The position numbers were made by a program, and so were the translations under genes. Under the pieces are notes generated by a model, which had not been told where the DNA came from, did no database searches, and saw only the letters and a list, made by a program, of their open reading frames with translations. Source: Symbiodinium natans (lineage: Eukaryota > Sar > Dinophyceae > Suessiales > Symbiodiniaceae). From it: 64,000 bases of DNA. The stretch's first letter is position 1; the number at the start of each line of letters is the position of its first letter. The stretch is from the NCBI GenBank assembly GCA_905221605.1, contig CAJNDS010000047.1:558001-622000 (forward strand), in the 5' to 3' direction. Below are positions 38,759-50,075 of this stretch, piece after piece.

Positions 38759-41056
38759 TCAGTCAACATCTTCACCAAGCCAGGTCAAGAGTTGTTGTAA
38801 GCCTCCCAGTAGGTCTCTTGCTGCATCTCCTTGCACCACTTGAGCTGACGGTGGCTCTTCGATGGCGATGTAGCAATTTGGACCTAAGAGAACACCAATG
38901 ACTGATTTCACAGGCACTGTCGCGTTCTGCGCTTTGTTCATCACCGCAGCTGCGTTCTGGGCAATTTGATCGGCCTTCACTTTGCAGGTTCCGGCATTTG
39001 TGGCTCCGGTCACATCCAACAGCACCTGATGCCGGAATGCACATTAACACCAATAGATTCAATGACAGAAATGCAACACACCGTTTCTGTTTGCAACTGG
39101 GCCCCGGACCAACTCGTCTGCCTTGGTCTTGAACCAAATATCGAAGCCTTTGTGAGTGCCAGCCTTGCCACCTTCTGAAAGTGCATGATACATGATACCA
39201 TCCTCAATGCAGCGGATGCCGTCAACGCTGGGTGTTCCCTTCTTTGTGAATACTCTCGCGTCCTTCCCATTGAGCTGCTTGATTCCATCGCGTAGCTTTT
39301 TGCACTGGAAAGAGAAAGTATGCCCAGCGTCTTTCAAGTGAAAGCGTCCGTCTGCTTTGGCAGCTTTGCAGGCAAGAGCCCATGCATACGCCCGCTCCAT
39401 CACCAGACCATCGCACCAGTCAGAGTTTCCCAAGATGGAGCTAACAATAATATCCTGCCCATCGCAAAACAGATTGAAGGTCTCGTCGTTGACATCACGA
39501 TCACGAACTACCATCAACATCTGAAAGGGAAGGCTGAGTTTCTGGTTGTCCAGTGACACCAGTCCGGGATACCTTCTGTCGTCTGCCTCAGAGTCTTCGA
39601 TGCCCAGCAGCAAGTCAACTGCTCCAGAGACATGTTTTCTTTGTGGCAAAATGAAGCTGATGCTTGTGATAGCTTTCATGAGCTTCCTCTCAATATCTGT
39701 GTCTGTGTCGAGCGCCTCTTGCACTGTCACAAAGGCATTGCGCAACTCGCTCCTATCATCCTGCTTAATGTGGAGTTGGTCAAGACCGATGTTCCTCGAC
39801 ATAAGGAAAAGGCTCAGCTTGACCCGCAATGTTGCTAGCAAACGCCGCGCCTTGCCATTCCAAACTCCTGCAGGAAGCCTGATTTTGGGCAAGCCTGCTG
39901 CCGTGGCTGGTGCAATATCTGAGGCGTTGGAAGTCAGCAAGGACCCAACGTCCACCAACATCATGGCAATTGGAAACCTGCAGACTGTGGACGAGCCCTG
40001 CGCAGGCAAATCCGGTGGTTCAAGGTAGGTGGCAATCACCCGACATCTCGCTGGGACTGAGCCAGCAAGCAGCATTGCTCCTCGCCTGAACTCGGGAGAT
40101 GCGCTCATCGAGCGGTGCTCATCAATGTGGAAGAGGAGACGATTGCTCTGATTTTCCTGCAAAAACTTATGGACCTCCTCCTTGAACTTTGCCTCAGCCA
40201 TTCTCAAGCTTGGAAGTGGATTGGGCGGTCGCCATTCAATGTCATGATATGTTCCATTCATCTGACTCCTGAGGCAGTGGAGCATGAAGTCAGCACCTGC
40301 CCGCTCCAGCTCATCGGTCTCCAAATCGCGCAGTTGGCGGTTGGGCGCAGGGCTCTGACCTTTCTATTCCAAAGCACCCAGAAAAAGGATCATCTCGACA
40401 ACAATTTTCCCCGAAACAAAAATTGAGGATGAAATGCCCTTCCAAATGAATATCCAAAGACCGCGCTAAGTTTAAGGCGAGTTGCAATTCCCATCGTTGT
40501 TGGCAAATGGCATGTACAAATAGTGGGTGAAACTGTTCTCGCTGTTCTCGCCCAGTTCTACACTTCGGCAAAACATTGGAAGGATGGCGGCGGACTTGCC
40601 CCGCATACTTGGGGCTGAGAGGTATGCCACACGATCTCTAGCCTCGGTGCCCTGTTCCAGGCGACTCACTGCGACATCCAAATCTCTCTCGCAGCACAAG
40701 AAGGGTCGCAAATACAGCTTGTTCACTCCGTAAGTACCTTCTCTCACCGGCAGCGATGCCTCGTAAGCATCCCATGACTGCAGCACAGGGACATCTTCGG
40801 TTTGCATTTGAGTCTCAAAAGCATGTTGTATCCGTGTTGCCAAGCAGTCACAAGTGTTGAACGCCGTCCACCACTTTGACGCACCACGTGGAATTCCTTT
40901 GTGCCCGCAAGACTTGCGCTTCCCCGAAGGCACTCCAGCAAAGCCTTGCGATGACGAGCAACTGATGATGCACACAAGCAGCAATAAACAGGCAATCTTG
41001 AGAAGGCGTGACGGTCGATTCAATTGCTTTCGGCGAAACCCGAGGCGAAGCCCCAT
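38759..41056 (-). CDS. P-loop NTPase-like protein with N-terminal hydrophobic segment; multi-exon
   Basis: Start proposed at ATG 41056 (MGLRLGFRRKQ), giving an N-terminal hydrophobic segment (KIACLLLLVCIISC) that could be a signal peptide or anchor. The frame is open upstream to 41218 without conserved features. The first exon runs to about 40480 and has YLSAPSMRGKSAAILPMF (GKS, Walker A-like) and LYMPFANN. Coding resumes in another frame by about 40340 (QLRDLETDEL) after a frame change between 40480 and 40340, probably an intron. It continues with RLLFHIDEHRSMS (Walker B-like DE) and RVIATYLEP to 39080. A 54-nt intron (39026-39079) follows, then a last exon with LLDVTGATNAG and IGVLLGPNCYIAI to the stop at 38759. 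The layout recalls STAND/RHS- or Crinkler-type NTPases, but the family is not proven. Confidence 0.5.
39026..39079 (-). other. Predicted 54-nt intron
   Basis: On the minus strand the donor is GTGTTGCATTTC and the acceptor GGCATCAG followed by G. Removing it joins ..NG to VLLDVTG in frame. The AG|G acceptor and short length fit dinoflagellate introns. Confidence 0.55.
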
Positions 41057-41460
41057 GGTGTCGTTTGAAACCAACACTGTTGCTTGAGCAAAACGTACTC
41101 GGCAAGAATGCAGTACTAACCAGCTTGCATGTGTTCTGTTTCTGCAGTCCACACCGATTGATTGCGATGGCAACTCGGCTTGTGCTTCGTGTTCTGGGCT
41201 GCCCGGCAATCGAAGCAAAAGGCCGTCAAGACCAAGGAACCCTCCTGTGTCGGAACTTTCCGAAAAAACCAGAGAACGGATCTGGGGTCAAGTCATGACC
41301 AAACTATTGACATGTAGCAGCTCCAAGGTGCTGAGCCTTGCAGCTGCTATTGGGTTTGTGCAGGGCCATATCATATTAGCATTTTGGTGTCGACACTGAG
41401 TCTGCACGGTGCCAGCACAGCACCAAACAGCCTACACCAAGTATTTGGGTTCATGTTACA

Positions 41461-42445
41461 TCAAAAGCGGGCCAAACCTGCAACTTGACAACCGTGACAT
41501 GTTTGACATCTGAATCCCGGGACCCCGGCACGGCAATACGAGTCTTTAGGGAGGGCCAGGACGACGGGGTTATCAGGTTTGTCAGGTCTGTCAAACGGGG
41601 CTTGGGCGGGGATTCGGGCTTTGGTTACTGCAAAACCGGCCACACCTGCGACCCGACAAAACTGACAAAGCTGACAGTCCCTAGCCTGGCCCCGGGCCAG
41701 TCGAGTTGACCTTAGAACCTGTCCGGAATCAGTAAGGGGTCGCTGAGGACCAGAAGCCCTTACTGGGGGAGTGAGAGTGGAGTGAGAGCCTTTATTGGGA
41801 AGTTACTTGGGGGAGTGAGGGCCCTTATTGGGGAGTGCCCTTACTTAATAATTTAAGTGAGCATCGGCTCCCGGAATTGCTCCTTGGGGTCTTTTTAGTG
41901 CAGTTTTGTCTGCAAAAACGAGACAAACATGCAACCTGGCAAACCTGACATCTGCTTTCTGGACCCCGGCGCGGCAATACGAGCTTTTATGGAGGGGCAG
42001 GACAACGGGGTTGGCGGGTTTGTCAGGTCTGTCAAACGGGGCTTGGTGGGAATTTGGGCCTTTGTTACAACAAAACTGGCCACAGCTGCAACCTGACAAA
42101 ACTAACAAAACTGACGGTCCCCGGCCTGGCCCCGAGCAAGTCGAGTTGACCTCAGGACCTGCCCGGAATGGGGGCAAGCAACTTCCTTGGGGAAATGGCT
42201 TGTCAGTTTTGTCAGGTTTGTTAGTCGGCTCCTCGGGGTCTTTTTGGTGCATTTTGTCTACAAAAACGCGTCAAACACGCAGCCTGGCAAACCTGACATC
42301 TGAATCCCCGGACCCCGGCACGGCAATACGAGTCTTTAGGAAGGGGCAGGACGATGGGATTATCAGGTTTGTCAAGTTGTCAGACGGGCCCTTGGGTTTG
42401 TTTCTTGATGCTATTGAAGGATAAAACAACCCACTTGACAGACCT
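41461..42445. repeat. Second cluster of TGACAAAACTGACA-type repeats
   Basis: At least three units (about 41461-41740, 41880-42200, 42200-42445) sharing GGACCCCGGCACGGCAATAC and the flanking TGACA/TGTCA motifs with 36905-37790. No gene is supported. Confidence 0.7.
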
Positions 42446-42659
42446 GACAAAACTGACAGAACTGACGGCCCCGGGACTTTTTTTGGACTGACGCCTCTTT
42501 ACTACATCAGTAGCACAGTAGGCCGGTCTTGTTGGGCTCGACGTAAAGGGTGAAACAAAGTCAGCGCACACAATCCGCCAGACACACCAAGCAACCACCA
42601 AACAAACAAACACCAAAGAAACAAAGCGAGCAATCGCGCTGGACTCCTAGATACCCCAC

Positions 42660-45036
42660 GGACTCAGTACTCGAAGTCGTCAATGAAGTCCCGGTTCACA
42701 AGGAAGCACAGAGCTTGTGGGGGAATCGCAAATTGCGACATTGCCAGATTCTCAAAACCACCATCATGTAGCCACTGGTGCGACAGCGGTTATTCAAACC
42801 GAGGTCATCAGAAGAGGTTCGGATCACGTACTCGTTGTCAAGGACAGACAACCGACACTCAATGGCGAAAGGATGTTGCAAGTCAGACTCCCTAGGGGGG
42901 ATGAAAGATGTGCATATGCCCCATGGTGGTCAGCCAGTGGGGACTTAACAGCAAGAACAATCAAGGCAAGACCGGCCCAGGGCACTCCATGGTGGTCAGC
43001 CAGTGGAGTAGCTCCGAGCTCTGGGTGCTCCATTCACCTTGGCGTACAAGTGCCCACCCAGAGAGGTGTCCGCGCCCGGCACAGGGGGCATATGCCCCAT
43101 GGAGGTCAGCCAGTGGGGACTTGACAGCAAGAACAATCAAAGCAGGACCGGCCCAGGGCACTCCATGGTGGTCAGCCAGTGGAGTAGCTCCGAGCACAGG
43201 GTTCTCCAGTCAACCTGGCGTACAAGTGCCCACCCAGAGAGGTGCCCGCGCACGGCCAGAGGGGGGGCGAGAGTAGCTGCAGCTACCGATTCCACGGGGA
43301 GAGTCCACAGCGAGTTACCAAACCCTCAACGCCACAGGGTTTATAATGACAACGAGGAACCTCCCAGTCCAGGCATCTCACACAAGGCCACGCAACCTTG
43401 GCGCTGGCCTGCGCGTCGGCACGCATCAGGTCCCTCCAAACCCAAACCCGCGAGGTACGTCGGTAAGGAGATGGGAGGGCTCACATCACATTGGTGCCGA
43501 AGTGCAAGGATCTTGATGGTATTGCTACTTTGATCCAATCAGAGCCTTCAGGTAACATCCACGCGGGCGGGGAGCCCACTTGCCCTGCCGCAGGCCAAGC
43601 TCAGACGAGGGTGACCCTCTAGAGTCTCAAGAGGGCCAGGTTGTTCTACAAGTGGGGAATGGCTCCCTGCCAAGTCAGCGGGTGCATAATCTCCACGTAG
43701 AAGTGTCCACAGCCAGCGCGCCGAACTGCTAGGTCACCCTGTGCACTCAGTACTCGAAATCGTCGAAGAGGCCGGGAGCACACATGTAGCACCGAGTGCG
43801 CAGGTGCGTCGCAAAAGGCGACGTTGCCAGATTCACAAAACCACCATCATGCAGCCACCGATGCGACTACATTCAGCACCAGCCAAGGCCGTTCACGAGA
43901 AGGTTCACAAGTCCGCCATCACAGGTGGGGCATAGTCGTGCCTTGGCACGGGACGTTGCAGGTGTCAACCTTCTTGATCCGAAGTATAAAGTTGCCCCAT
44001 GGTGGTCAGCCAGTGGGGACTTAACGGCAAGAACAAAGGGTAGGACCAGCCCAGAGCACTCCATGGTGGTCAGCCAGTGGAGCCTCTCCGAGCACAAGGC
44101 GCAACGTTCTTTTGACTCACAAGAGTCTCGTCCGACGGCCAAAGCAGGCTTGACTGCTTCGTTCCAATCAGAGCCATCAGGTAAACCCAAGCAGGCGGGG
44201 ACCCCACCTGCCCCGCAGGAAGCGGGAGAGTCCCCCAGTCGAAACTTTGCACTCAAGGCCAAGCAACTATCTCCTTGGCCGGTGAGGGTTGAGGGTTCAA
44301 TAACCAGAATCAGACCCTCCATGCCCAAACCGACAGACGTCGGCGAGGAGATGTGAGGGCTCACATCACGCTTGGCCACCTACCGATGGGGAGGTAGTCA
44401 TGTATGGCTGCTTTGACGCAAGCAGAGATATACACCCAAGCAGGCAGGGAACCCCGCAGCAACCCAAGCACAGGCGAGAATGGCTCTCGTGAAGGCCAGG
44501 TTGTCCACAGGTGCTCGATGGCACATTGCCAGGGAAGTGGAAACCTGATCTCCGCGTAGAAGTGTCCACAGCCCAGAAGCAGCATCCCCTAGCTGGTCTC
44601 TCCCAATTGGCATGACGCCGTTGTACGACACGGGGGTGTCATCGTCCAGACGAGAGATGGTCAACACTCAAGTCCGAGGGGTTCACACACGGTCGTAGCA
44701 CATAGAAGCGGGCAACCCCCACCTAGAGGGGGCAGAGGAAAGGAAGATTGGCCGTTTTACCGATGACAAAGCTGGAACATCCAGGCAGGACCGGTCCAGG
44801 GTAGTCCGTGGCAGATGGCCAGTGGAGCAACCACGAAAGAAAGGCCCCCCGTTCCCACAGGCACACCGCGGGGCCGACCCAGAAGGGTGTTCACAGCTGC
44901 AAGCTGTAAGCACACAAAAGACAAGCACGATCCAATCCGTGGCACAGACCACGAGAGGGTTGCCAAACCAAGAGTATCCCGAGGTAGTCTTGCGGCATGT
45001 ATCGGTGAGGAGATGTGAGGGCTCACATCACGCTAG
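42660..45036. repeat. Degenerate ~1.08-kb tandem duplication with inner 176-bp units and a repeated hairpin
   Basis: Landmarks recur in order: CTCAGTACTCGAA (42664, 43746), ACAAAACCACCATCATG-type (about 42755, 43835), CCATGGTGGTCAGCCAGTGG (42921, 43995), GAGGGCTCACATCAC (43475, 44354, 45016). Inside, 42913-43088 and 43089-43264 are tandem 176-bp units. GATGTGAG-GG-CTCACATC is a perfect 8-bp hairpin at about 44350 and 45012. No gene is supported; the open frames are spread over all frames. Confidence 0.55.
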
Positions 45037-45110
45037 GCAGCATGCCATGAAAGGACTCAATGGTGCGTTCGCATGGCGTCAGTAGGAGCCCTCAGATGAC
45101 AGTTTGCTGT

Positions 45111-47666
45111 CTATTGCCAGGAGCCATCCCAGTCCGGACGCCGGGAGCGATGGCCAGCTGAGGTGGTGTGGGAACGCTTCCCTCGGCTGGGCATGACCTG
45201 CATTGGAGGCAGCTCTTGCTCATCAACCCCCCACTCAGGGATGCCGTCCGGAATGGGGATACGCATGTATCTTGTCATTGAGGTTTGGGCCGCGTGCCAC
45301 ATCACCCGGACAGCTTCCTGGATTTGCCTGTACTGCACAACACCTTCGTCCTTATACTGAAAGGGGAAGGAGGTAACTGCAGCACGCAGGGCCGAAGGAT
45401 CAGGGTCCTTGGGGGTGCCATGACAGTACATCCTAAACCAGAAGCTGTTGAGGCGCTGCTTGGTTGGATGTTTGGCTCGCATGAGCCCCTTAATGGCAGC
45501 CCAATGAGCAGTGGCTGCGTCATACCACGCATTTTGGGGACGTTGGGGCCCATGCTTGGTGGGTGTGGTGCTGATCCCTTTCCAATGCGCATCAAAGATG
45601 ACTGGCAGCCGGAAAGGGGCGGAGACATCCACTTCTCGCAAAGCTGCAAGGTCAGTGGTTCGCAGCTCCGAGAAGCGCCAATCATTCACCTGTGCCTCGG
45701 GTTCGTCCTCCGCGTCTGACATGTCATCCATCGGGCAGGGAGAGCCTTCGTTAGTTTCGGAAGAGATGCTGACGACCTCCGGCGAGGTTGCTGCAGTGTT
45801 CGCTTCCACAGGCGCAGCACAGGGCGAGGAGAGCAAGCACTCTAGGGGCAACACTCGCCGTAGAAAAACAGCCATTCTGTGAGAAGTGTCAGGCCATTCC
45901 AAGTTAAAAACTGACCAAAAATGTTCAATGTTTTGGTTGGCCACCGAGGCCGCAAGAGCAAGCCGGATGGCGTCAAGGAAATGGGCAGGGGGGAGGTCCG
46001 GCCTAAATTCTTGATAGTGCCTTTGCCCAAGTGTCTGTGTGCCCTGCAGCGTGATGCCTAGGAACGTATTCAGGCTGGGCTGGGCAAGCCTGGCCGTTTC
46101 CACGTCCGTGTGCTTAGCAGCTGCGGCCCATGCCTGCAAGGCTTCTTGGGAGGCTTGGCCAGTGACTTGTGGCAGTCCACTGTGCGCGTCCATCACATAT
46201 TTGGTAGTAGGGCACGTGGGACACCGATAAGCGCGGCCAGCCAAGAAGGCCACCATGGCTGCAGGCGGCACATTGATCTGCAGGTCAGTAATTTTATTGT
46301 CAGATTCAGGAAAACCAATAACAATGGGCAGCCCTGCCGTACGCTCCAGGGGACCTTTTTGGTGGGACTCGAATGCGAGCAGAAGTGCACCCAGCCAATA
46401 ATCTGGGTCAGCGTAGCTGAGCATTGCAGGAAAACTGGCATTGATGACACTCGGCAAGTCCGACACCGCAGAGAAAAGATCCGCGATGTACTGCGCTGTG
46501 GTAAGAAAGCCATACCCCACCAGGGACTCCGAAAGCCTCGCTTTGTCCAGCTGCGGGACCGGGCAATCCAACATTTCAGCAAGGTCGAAATGCTGCAATG
46601 CCCCCGACAATCTAAGGCACTGCGTGATGATAGGGTCATAAACCTTCAAATACGCTGCCGGAAACGTTTCAGGCAGATGCAGTAGCGTGTCAGCGATTCC
46701 GATCAGCATACCCGAGTCTTGCAGCTGGTTCGGTATGCCGTTCAAAAACACCTCATAGGCCCTATATGCCCGAAGCTGCTGGCAGTGTGTTGTGAGGTGT
46801 TGCGAGTCACGCAGGTTCATGTAGGGCCGAGGTTTGACATTCTTACCAAAGTGATGTCCCGCTGCAAGTGCGCGCCACATGAGATCACAGACCGAGACTG
46901 TGTTGCTCTGCATGATGGGTGCGCAGGCTGGGGCGCTGGGATCGCGGGTGCCGCTGGGCTCGCTGGGCCCTCGAGGCTTGGCTTTTGGTGGTTCCAGCTG
47001 CTGAGAGCCGTTTTCGTCCAAAGCGAGAGGCCGACTTTCCTTGCGAGCTTGGACAGCGGGCACAGGCCTGGCGGGGATGGGCGTCAGGCCATGGGGAGGC
47101 ATAGGGAGATCCGATTTTGGTTCCGTCAGGCCAAGTGAGTCCGTGGGAGACTTAGCGCAAGGGGGCTGTGACGCCTCAACCGTCCTAATCCCATCCGGAG
47201 ACGCTGTGTGCGTGGGCCGTGTCCGGGGGCTGGGTGGACGTCGTACGCCAGGCGGCGGGTCCCTAATGTTGCCGCCGCTACGGGGTGGACACGAGGCGGC
47301 GCTACCCCCTCCAATCCTGTGATCAACTTCACTAGAGGGAGTCGTCACACAAGCATCCAGAGCAATAGGACTTGCGGCCGGCACAACCGCATGCTCTTTC
47401 GTTGCAGGCTCCTTCGTCAGTGGTCCTCTCTCCCGCGTTGGGGTGCCGCAAGGCGTTCGGGAAACGTCCCGTCTAGCTGGCGGAGGCGGGCTGACAGCTG
47501 CCGCAATGGAGCCCCTCGCGGCCCGAGGCTGGAGCCATGGTGTACCCCACCGCTCGCCATGGCGCGCGTTTGTGGTAGCCTCGCCTTGGGCTGGCGACTG
47601 CTGCGGCGTAGGAACCTCGACTGCAGTAGCAACTACCACGTCGGGACTGTTACTACCCGCGGGCAC
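45111..47666 (-). CDS. Unrecognised 851-aa protein
   Basis: A long uninterrupted minus frame; the first start-like codon is GTG 47666 and the frame is closed by TAG shortly upstream. Residues 1-250 are Pro/Ser/Arg-rich and probably disordered. About 255-640 is a globular, mainly helical domain (VSVCDLMWRALAAGHHFGK, AYEVFLNGIPNQLQDSGML, YRCPTCPTTKYVMDAHSGL with one Cys pair). An acidic stretch and a second globular part (about 680-810, FDAHWKGISTTP, WAAIKGLMRAKHP) follow, then a basic tail. No family recognised. It lies 3' of the helicase-like gene on the same strand, overlapping the preceding short frame by 14 bp, so the two may be one transcription unit. Confidence 0.5.
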   Translation of the reverse strand: MPAGSNSPDVVVATAVEVPTPQQSPAQGEATTNARHGERWGTPWLQPRAARGSIAAAVSPPPPARRDVSRTPCGTPTRERGPLTKEPATKEHAVVPAASPIALDACVTTPSSEVDHRIGGGSAASCPPRSGGNIRDPPPGVRRPPSPRTRPTHTASPDGIRTVEASQPPCAKSPTDSLGLTEPKSDLPMPPHGLTPIPARPVPAVQARKESRPLALDENGSQQLEPPKAKPRGPSEPSGTRDPSAPACAPIMQSNTVSVCDLMWRALAAGHHFGKNVKPRPYMNLRDSQHLTTHCQQLRAYRAYEVFLNGIPNQLQDSGMLIGIADTLLHLPETFPAAYLKVYDPIITQCLRLSGALQHFDLAEMLDCPVPQLDKARLSESLVGYGFLTTAQYIADLFSAVSDLPSVINASFPAMLSYADPDYWLGALLLAFESHQKGPLERTAGLPIVIGFPESDNKITDLQINVPPAAMVAFLAGRAYRCPTCPTTKYVMDAHSGLPQVTGQASQEALQAWAAAAKHTDVETARLAQPSLNTFLGITLQGTQTLGQRHYQEFRPDLPPAHFLDAIRLALAASVANQNIEHFWSVFNLEWPDTSHRMAVFLRRVLPLECLLSSPCAAPVEANTAATSPEVVSISSETNEGSPCPMDDMSDAEDEPEAQVNDWRFSELRTTDLAALREVDVSAPFRLPVIFDAHWKGISTTPTKHGPQRPQNAWYDAATAHWAAIKGLMRAKHPTKQRLNSFWFRMYCHGTPKDPDPSALRAAVTSFPFQYKDEGVVQYRQIQEAVRVMWHAAQTSMTRYMRIPIPDGIPEWGVDEQELPPMQVMPSRGKRSHTTSAGHRSRRPDWDGSWQ

Positions 47667-48234
47667 AGGGCTCTATCGCAGTTCCGGAGGCAGCCTTACC
47701 CGTACGAACAGGTAGGAGGCGAAGACCACGGGGGGCTCGCAGTATGCTGGCCTTGTGTTCGAAAGCCGGGTCAGCGCGTTGAGCCGATCCCCGCTTGGGC
47801 GGCATCCTAATGCTGGTGTCCCCTAGCAAGCAGGTGAGGTACTGGGCGACCCCATCTCCTTCCCTCACCGGCTGGAAGGGGACACAATACACAGCATTGG
47901 GCAGGGGCTCCAGGACGAAGCCGCGCGTTTGCAGACTAACAATGGTGCCCGAGTAGGAGTTGGAGGTGAAAGAGGGACTCCCCCATCCTTCTTGCTGAAG
48001 TGTGCGGTAAAAAACCTCCCGCTTATCTCCCCAGGTGGCCTTCAAAGCCCACGCTTGATGCAGGGGTGGTGTTCCAAAGAGGTCCAGCCCAACTTTGCGT
48101 TCCGCAGGCAGCACGATGCTGGCTACTGTCCGTTCTCGGAAGGCTTGCTTGTGTAATGCCGTTGCAATGCCAGGGCCATCCATGCTCCACAAGCTGGCTT
48201 GTGTGCGCACATATTCAGCGCATGAAGCATGCAC
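47653..48234 (-). CDS. Probable C-terminal continuation of the helicase-like protein
   Basis: 194 codons in a frame different from the helicase frame, with which it overlaps by 20 bp. It reads AEYVRTQASLWSMDGPGIA, then LHKQAFRERTVASIVLPAERKVGLDLF and a hydrophilic tail. Placement suggests it continues the helicase after a frame change (intron or indel) near 48220. No motif defines it alone. Confidence 0.35.
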   Translation of the reverse strand: MHASCAEYVRTQASLWSMDGPGIATALHKQAFRERTVASIVLPAERKVGLDLFGTPPLHQAWALKATWGDKREVFYRTLQQEGWGSPSFTSNSYSGTIVSLQTRGFVLEPLPNAVYCVPFQPVREGDGVAQYLTCLLGDTSIRMPPKRGSAQRADPAFEHKASILRAPRGLRLLPVRTGKAASGTAIEPCARG

Positions 48235-49690
48235 CTATACCATCAGAGTAGTGCGGTGCCACGAAAACCAAAGCCCCAAGCCCTCTCGTGAAGGAGGAGG
48301 TGGCTCGGGCAAACCCTGCCTCGCTACTAAACAGGAATCCAGAAGCCCGACATGTCACAAAGACACATATCCCAAATGTGGGGCCAGTGGAGCAGGCCGT
48401 GGTGATAGCGCCGAAGAAGCGTTTAAGGGACCCTATGCGATTCATGAGGAAGGTCCGAAACGTCACAAGGCTCCAAGTGTTGGGCGCGCCAGTCAGCGGG
48501 AAGTCTTCCGCGGTTTGGCAGGCTTCAAGTAGGCTCATATCGTCATCGCCCAGTGGGTCTGCGGGGAGACTCAACTGCAGCATAAACTTCATTTGGGTAA
48601 CAATCCTGGCATACTGAGAGACCATCCCGATAGGGGAGTCAGGATAGACCTGGTGCCCAAAAGTGAGCACAATGTCCGCCAGGACCATGCTGAGGTCGTA
48701 GCTTCTGCCTAGCTTGGTTTGGGTCTCATCCTGATCTTGCACCCGTACCCATCGACACGTTTCCATCCACCTGCCTGCAAGGCTACGCAGTGGCCGCCCG
48801 AGCAGGTGCTGCATCGTGGGGCCTGGTGGCATACGTAGCCGAGGGACCCTGCCTATCAGCTCGAAGCGGCACGCCTCCGAGTACCGACATGCGTATAGAA
48901 TGGCAGCAATCTCAGGAGGGAGGCGCATGGATGAACAGAGCGAGAGGTTGACAGCCGGTCCGACAATGGCCTTCAGCCCGGCGGCCTGCATGACTGTCTC
49001 GGCTTGCTTCGGTTTGACGATGCTTATACAGAGAATCGATTCCAGCATCGAGACCGCTGAGAACAATACCTCACACGCTCCAGAGGAACGGTGGGGCTTG
49101 CCCCAAGAGGGCATCTCGCCTTGTCCCTTTTTCCACGGGCCGGAACTTTGGGCCGTTTGCCGCAAAAGGGCCGCAGGCAAGGTGGCTGGCGTGTGGAGGT
49201 CGGCAGGGACCGCATTGAGGCCACAAATCTTTTGCTCCAACAACTCCGTGACGAAGTGGTAATTGGGTCGCGATCCTCCAGCGGGCTGTCTGTGGTCGCC
49301 AATCATGACATCAAGTGCATGCTTGATGTGCGCCAGAATGGTGTTGGAACCAGGCGTGCCCAATTGCTGGGCTTCATCTCGGAGGAGCAACTCAACATCC
49401 TTTAGACGGTTAATGAGCTGCGAGTAGGGAAAGCTAAGCCTTGCCACAATCGTACCATGTGTCGTGGCTACAAGTAGCCCCCGGTACAAATCGTGCACAT
49501 CAAAAGGGAGCTTATGTGTGTCCTTCTCCTTGTTACCCGGTATGCGAACGATGCGGCTGCGAACAAATTCATTGCTAGCAGTCGTGAGCCTATCAACCGC
49601 TTCGACATAGGCCCGAACCGATTCATTGCCATGAGCGGTGTACAGGGTGAGCCGGCTCGTCAGGCACGCAAGGAGTACTCCTAGAAATGC
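48215..49690 (-). pseudogene. SF1 helicase-like protein, C-terminal half (split by copia insertion)
   Basis: In frame with the N-terminal half across the copia element: minus 49690 onward reads LGVLLACLTSRLTLYTAHGN, then ATTHGTIVARL, VELLLRDEAQQLG (DEAQ, Walker B), VMIGDHRQPAGG (motif III, GDxxQ) and SMRLPPEIAAILY. These motifs, with the Walker A in the other half, are those of superfamily-1 helicases of the UPF1-like group. From about residue 350 the frame becomes Cys/Phe-rich and ends at 48215, and may be out of frame at its end. Because an 8.9-kb element separates it from Walker A, a functional helicase is not expected unless the insert is spliced out. Confidence 0.6.
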
Positions 49691-49825
49691 TGCTAAACTT
49701 CAAGTCGCTCTTTTTCCTTGAACCGGTAAAGGCGCTGTCGGTAAAACATGAGTCACAAATCCACACATGCTCATCAACCCTTTGGGTTGGTAGGTGGGGT
49801 TCCCAGGTAGTAGAAAAACTTTACA
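49691..49825 (-). repeat. 3' LTR of copia element 1
   Basis: 135 bp, TGCTAAAC..ACTTTACA on the plus strand, identical by eye to 58500-58634. Confidence 0.9.
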
Positions 49826-50075
49826 CCCCGCCTTGATGTTGTGCGAACTGTAAGCTCAACATCACTCTACAGTAACGGGTTTGTAGAAACTGTACAGGTA
49901 TGTCGTTGGGCTCATCTGGTATTGTGCGATGGCCTCGTTGTGCTCTCCCTATTGGAGTCCTTGCACTCGGTGAAAACTGTTCCCACTGCTTCCTCGTGGG
50001 TAACACTTCGCTCAGGTAAGCTTGTACTCGTTGTAGCTCACACTGTACGGAAAAGTGAAACATTCCATCATTCAC

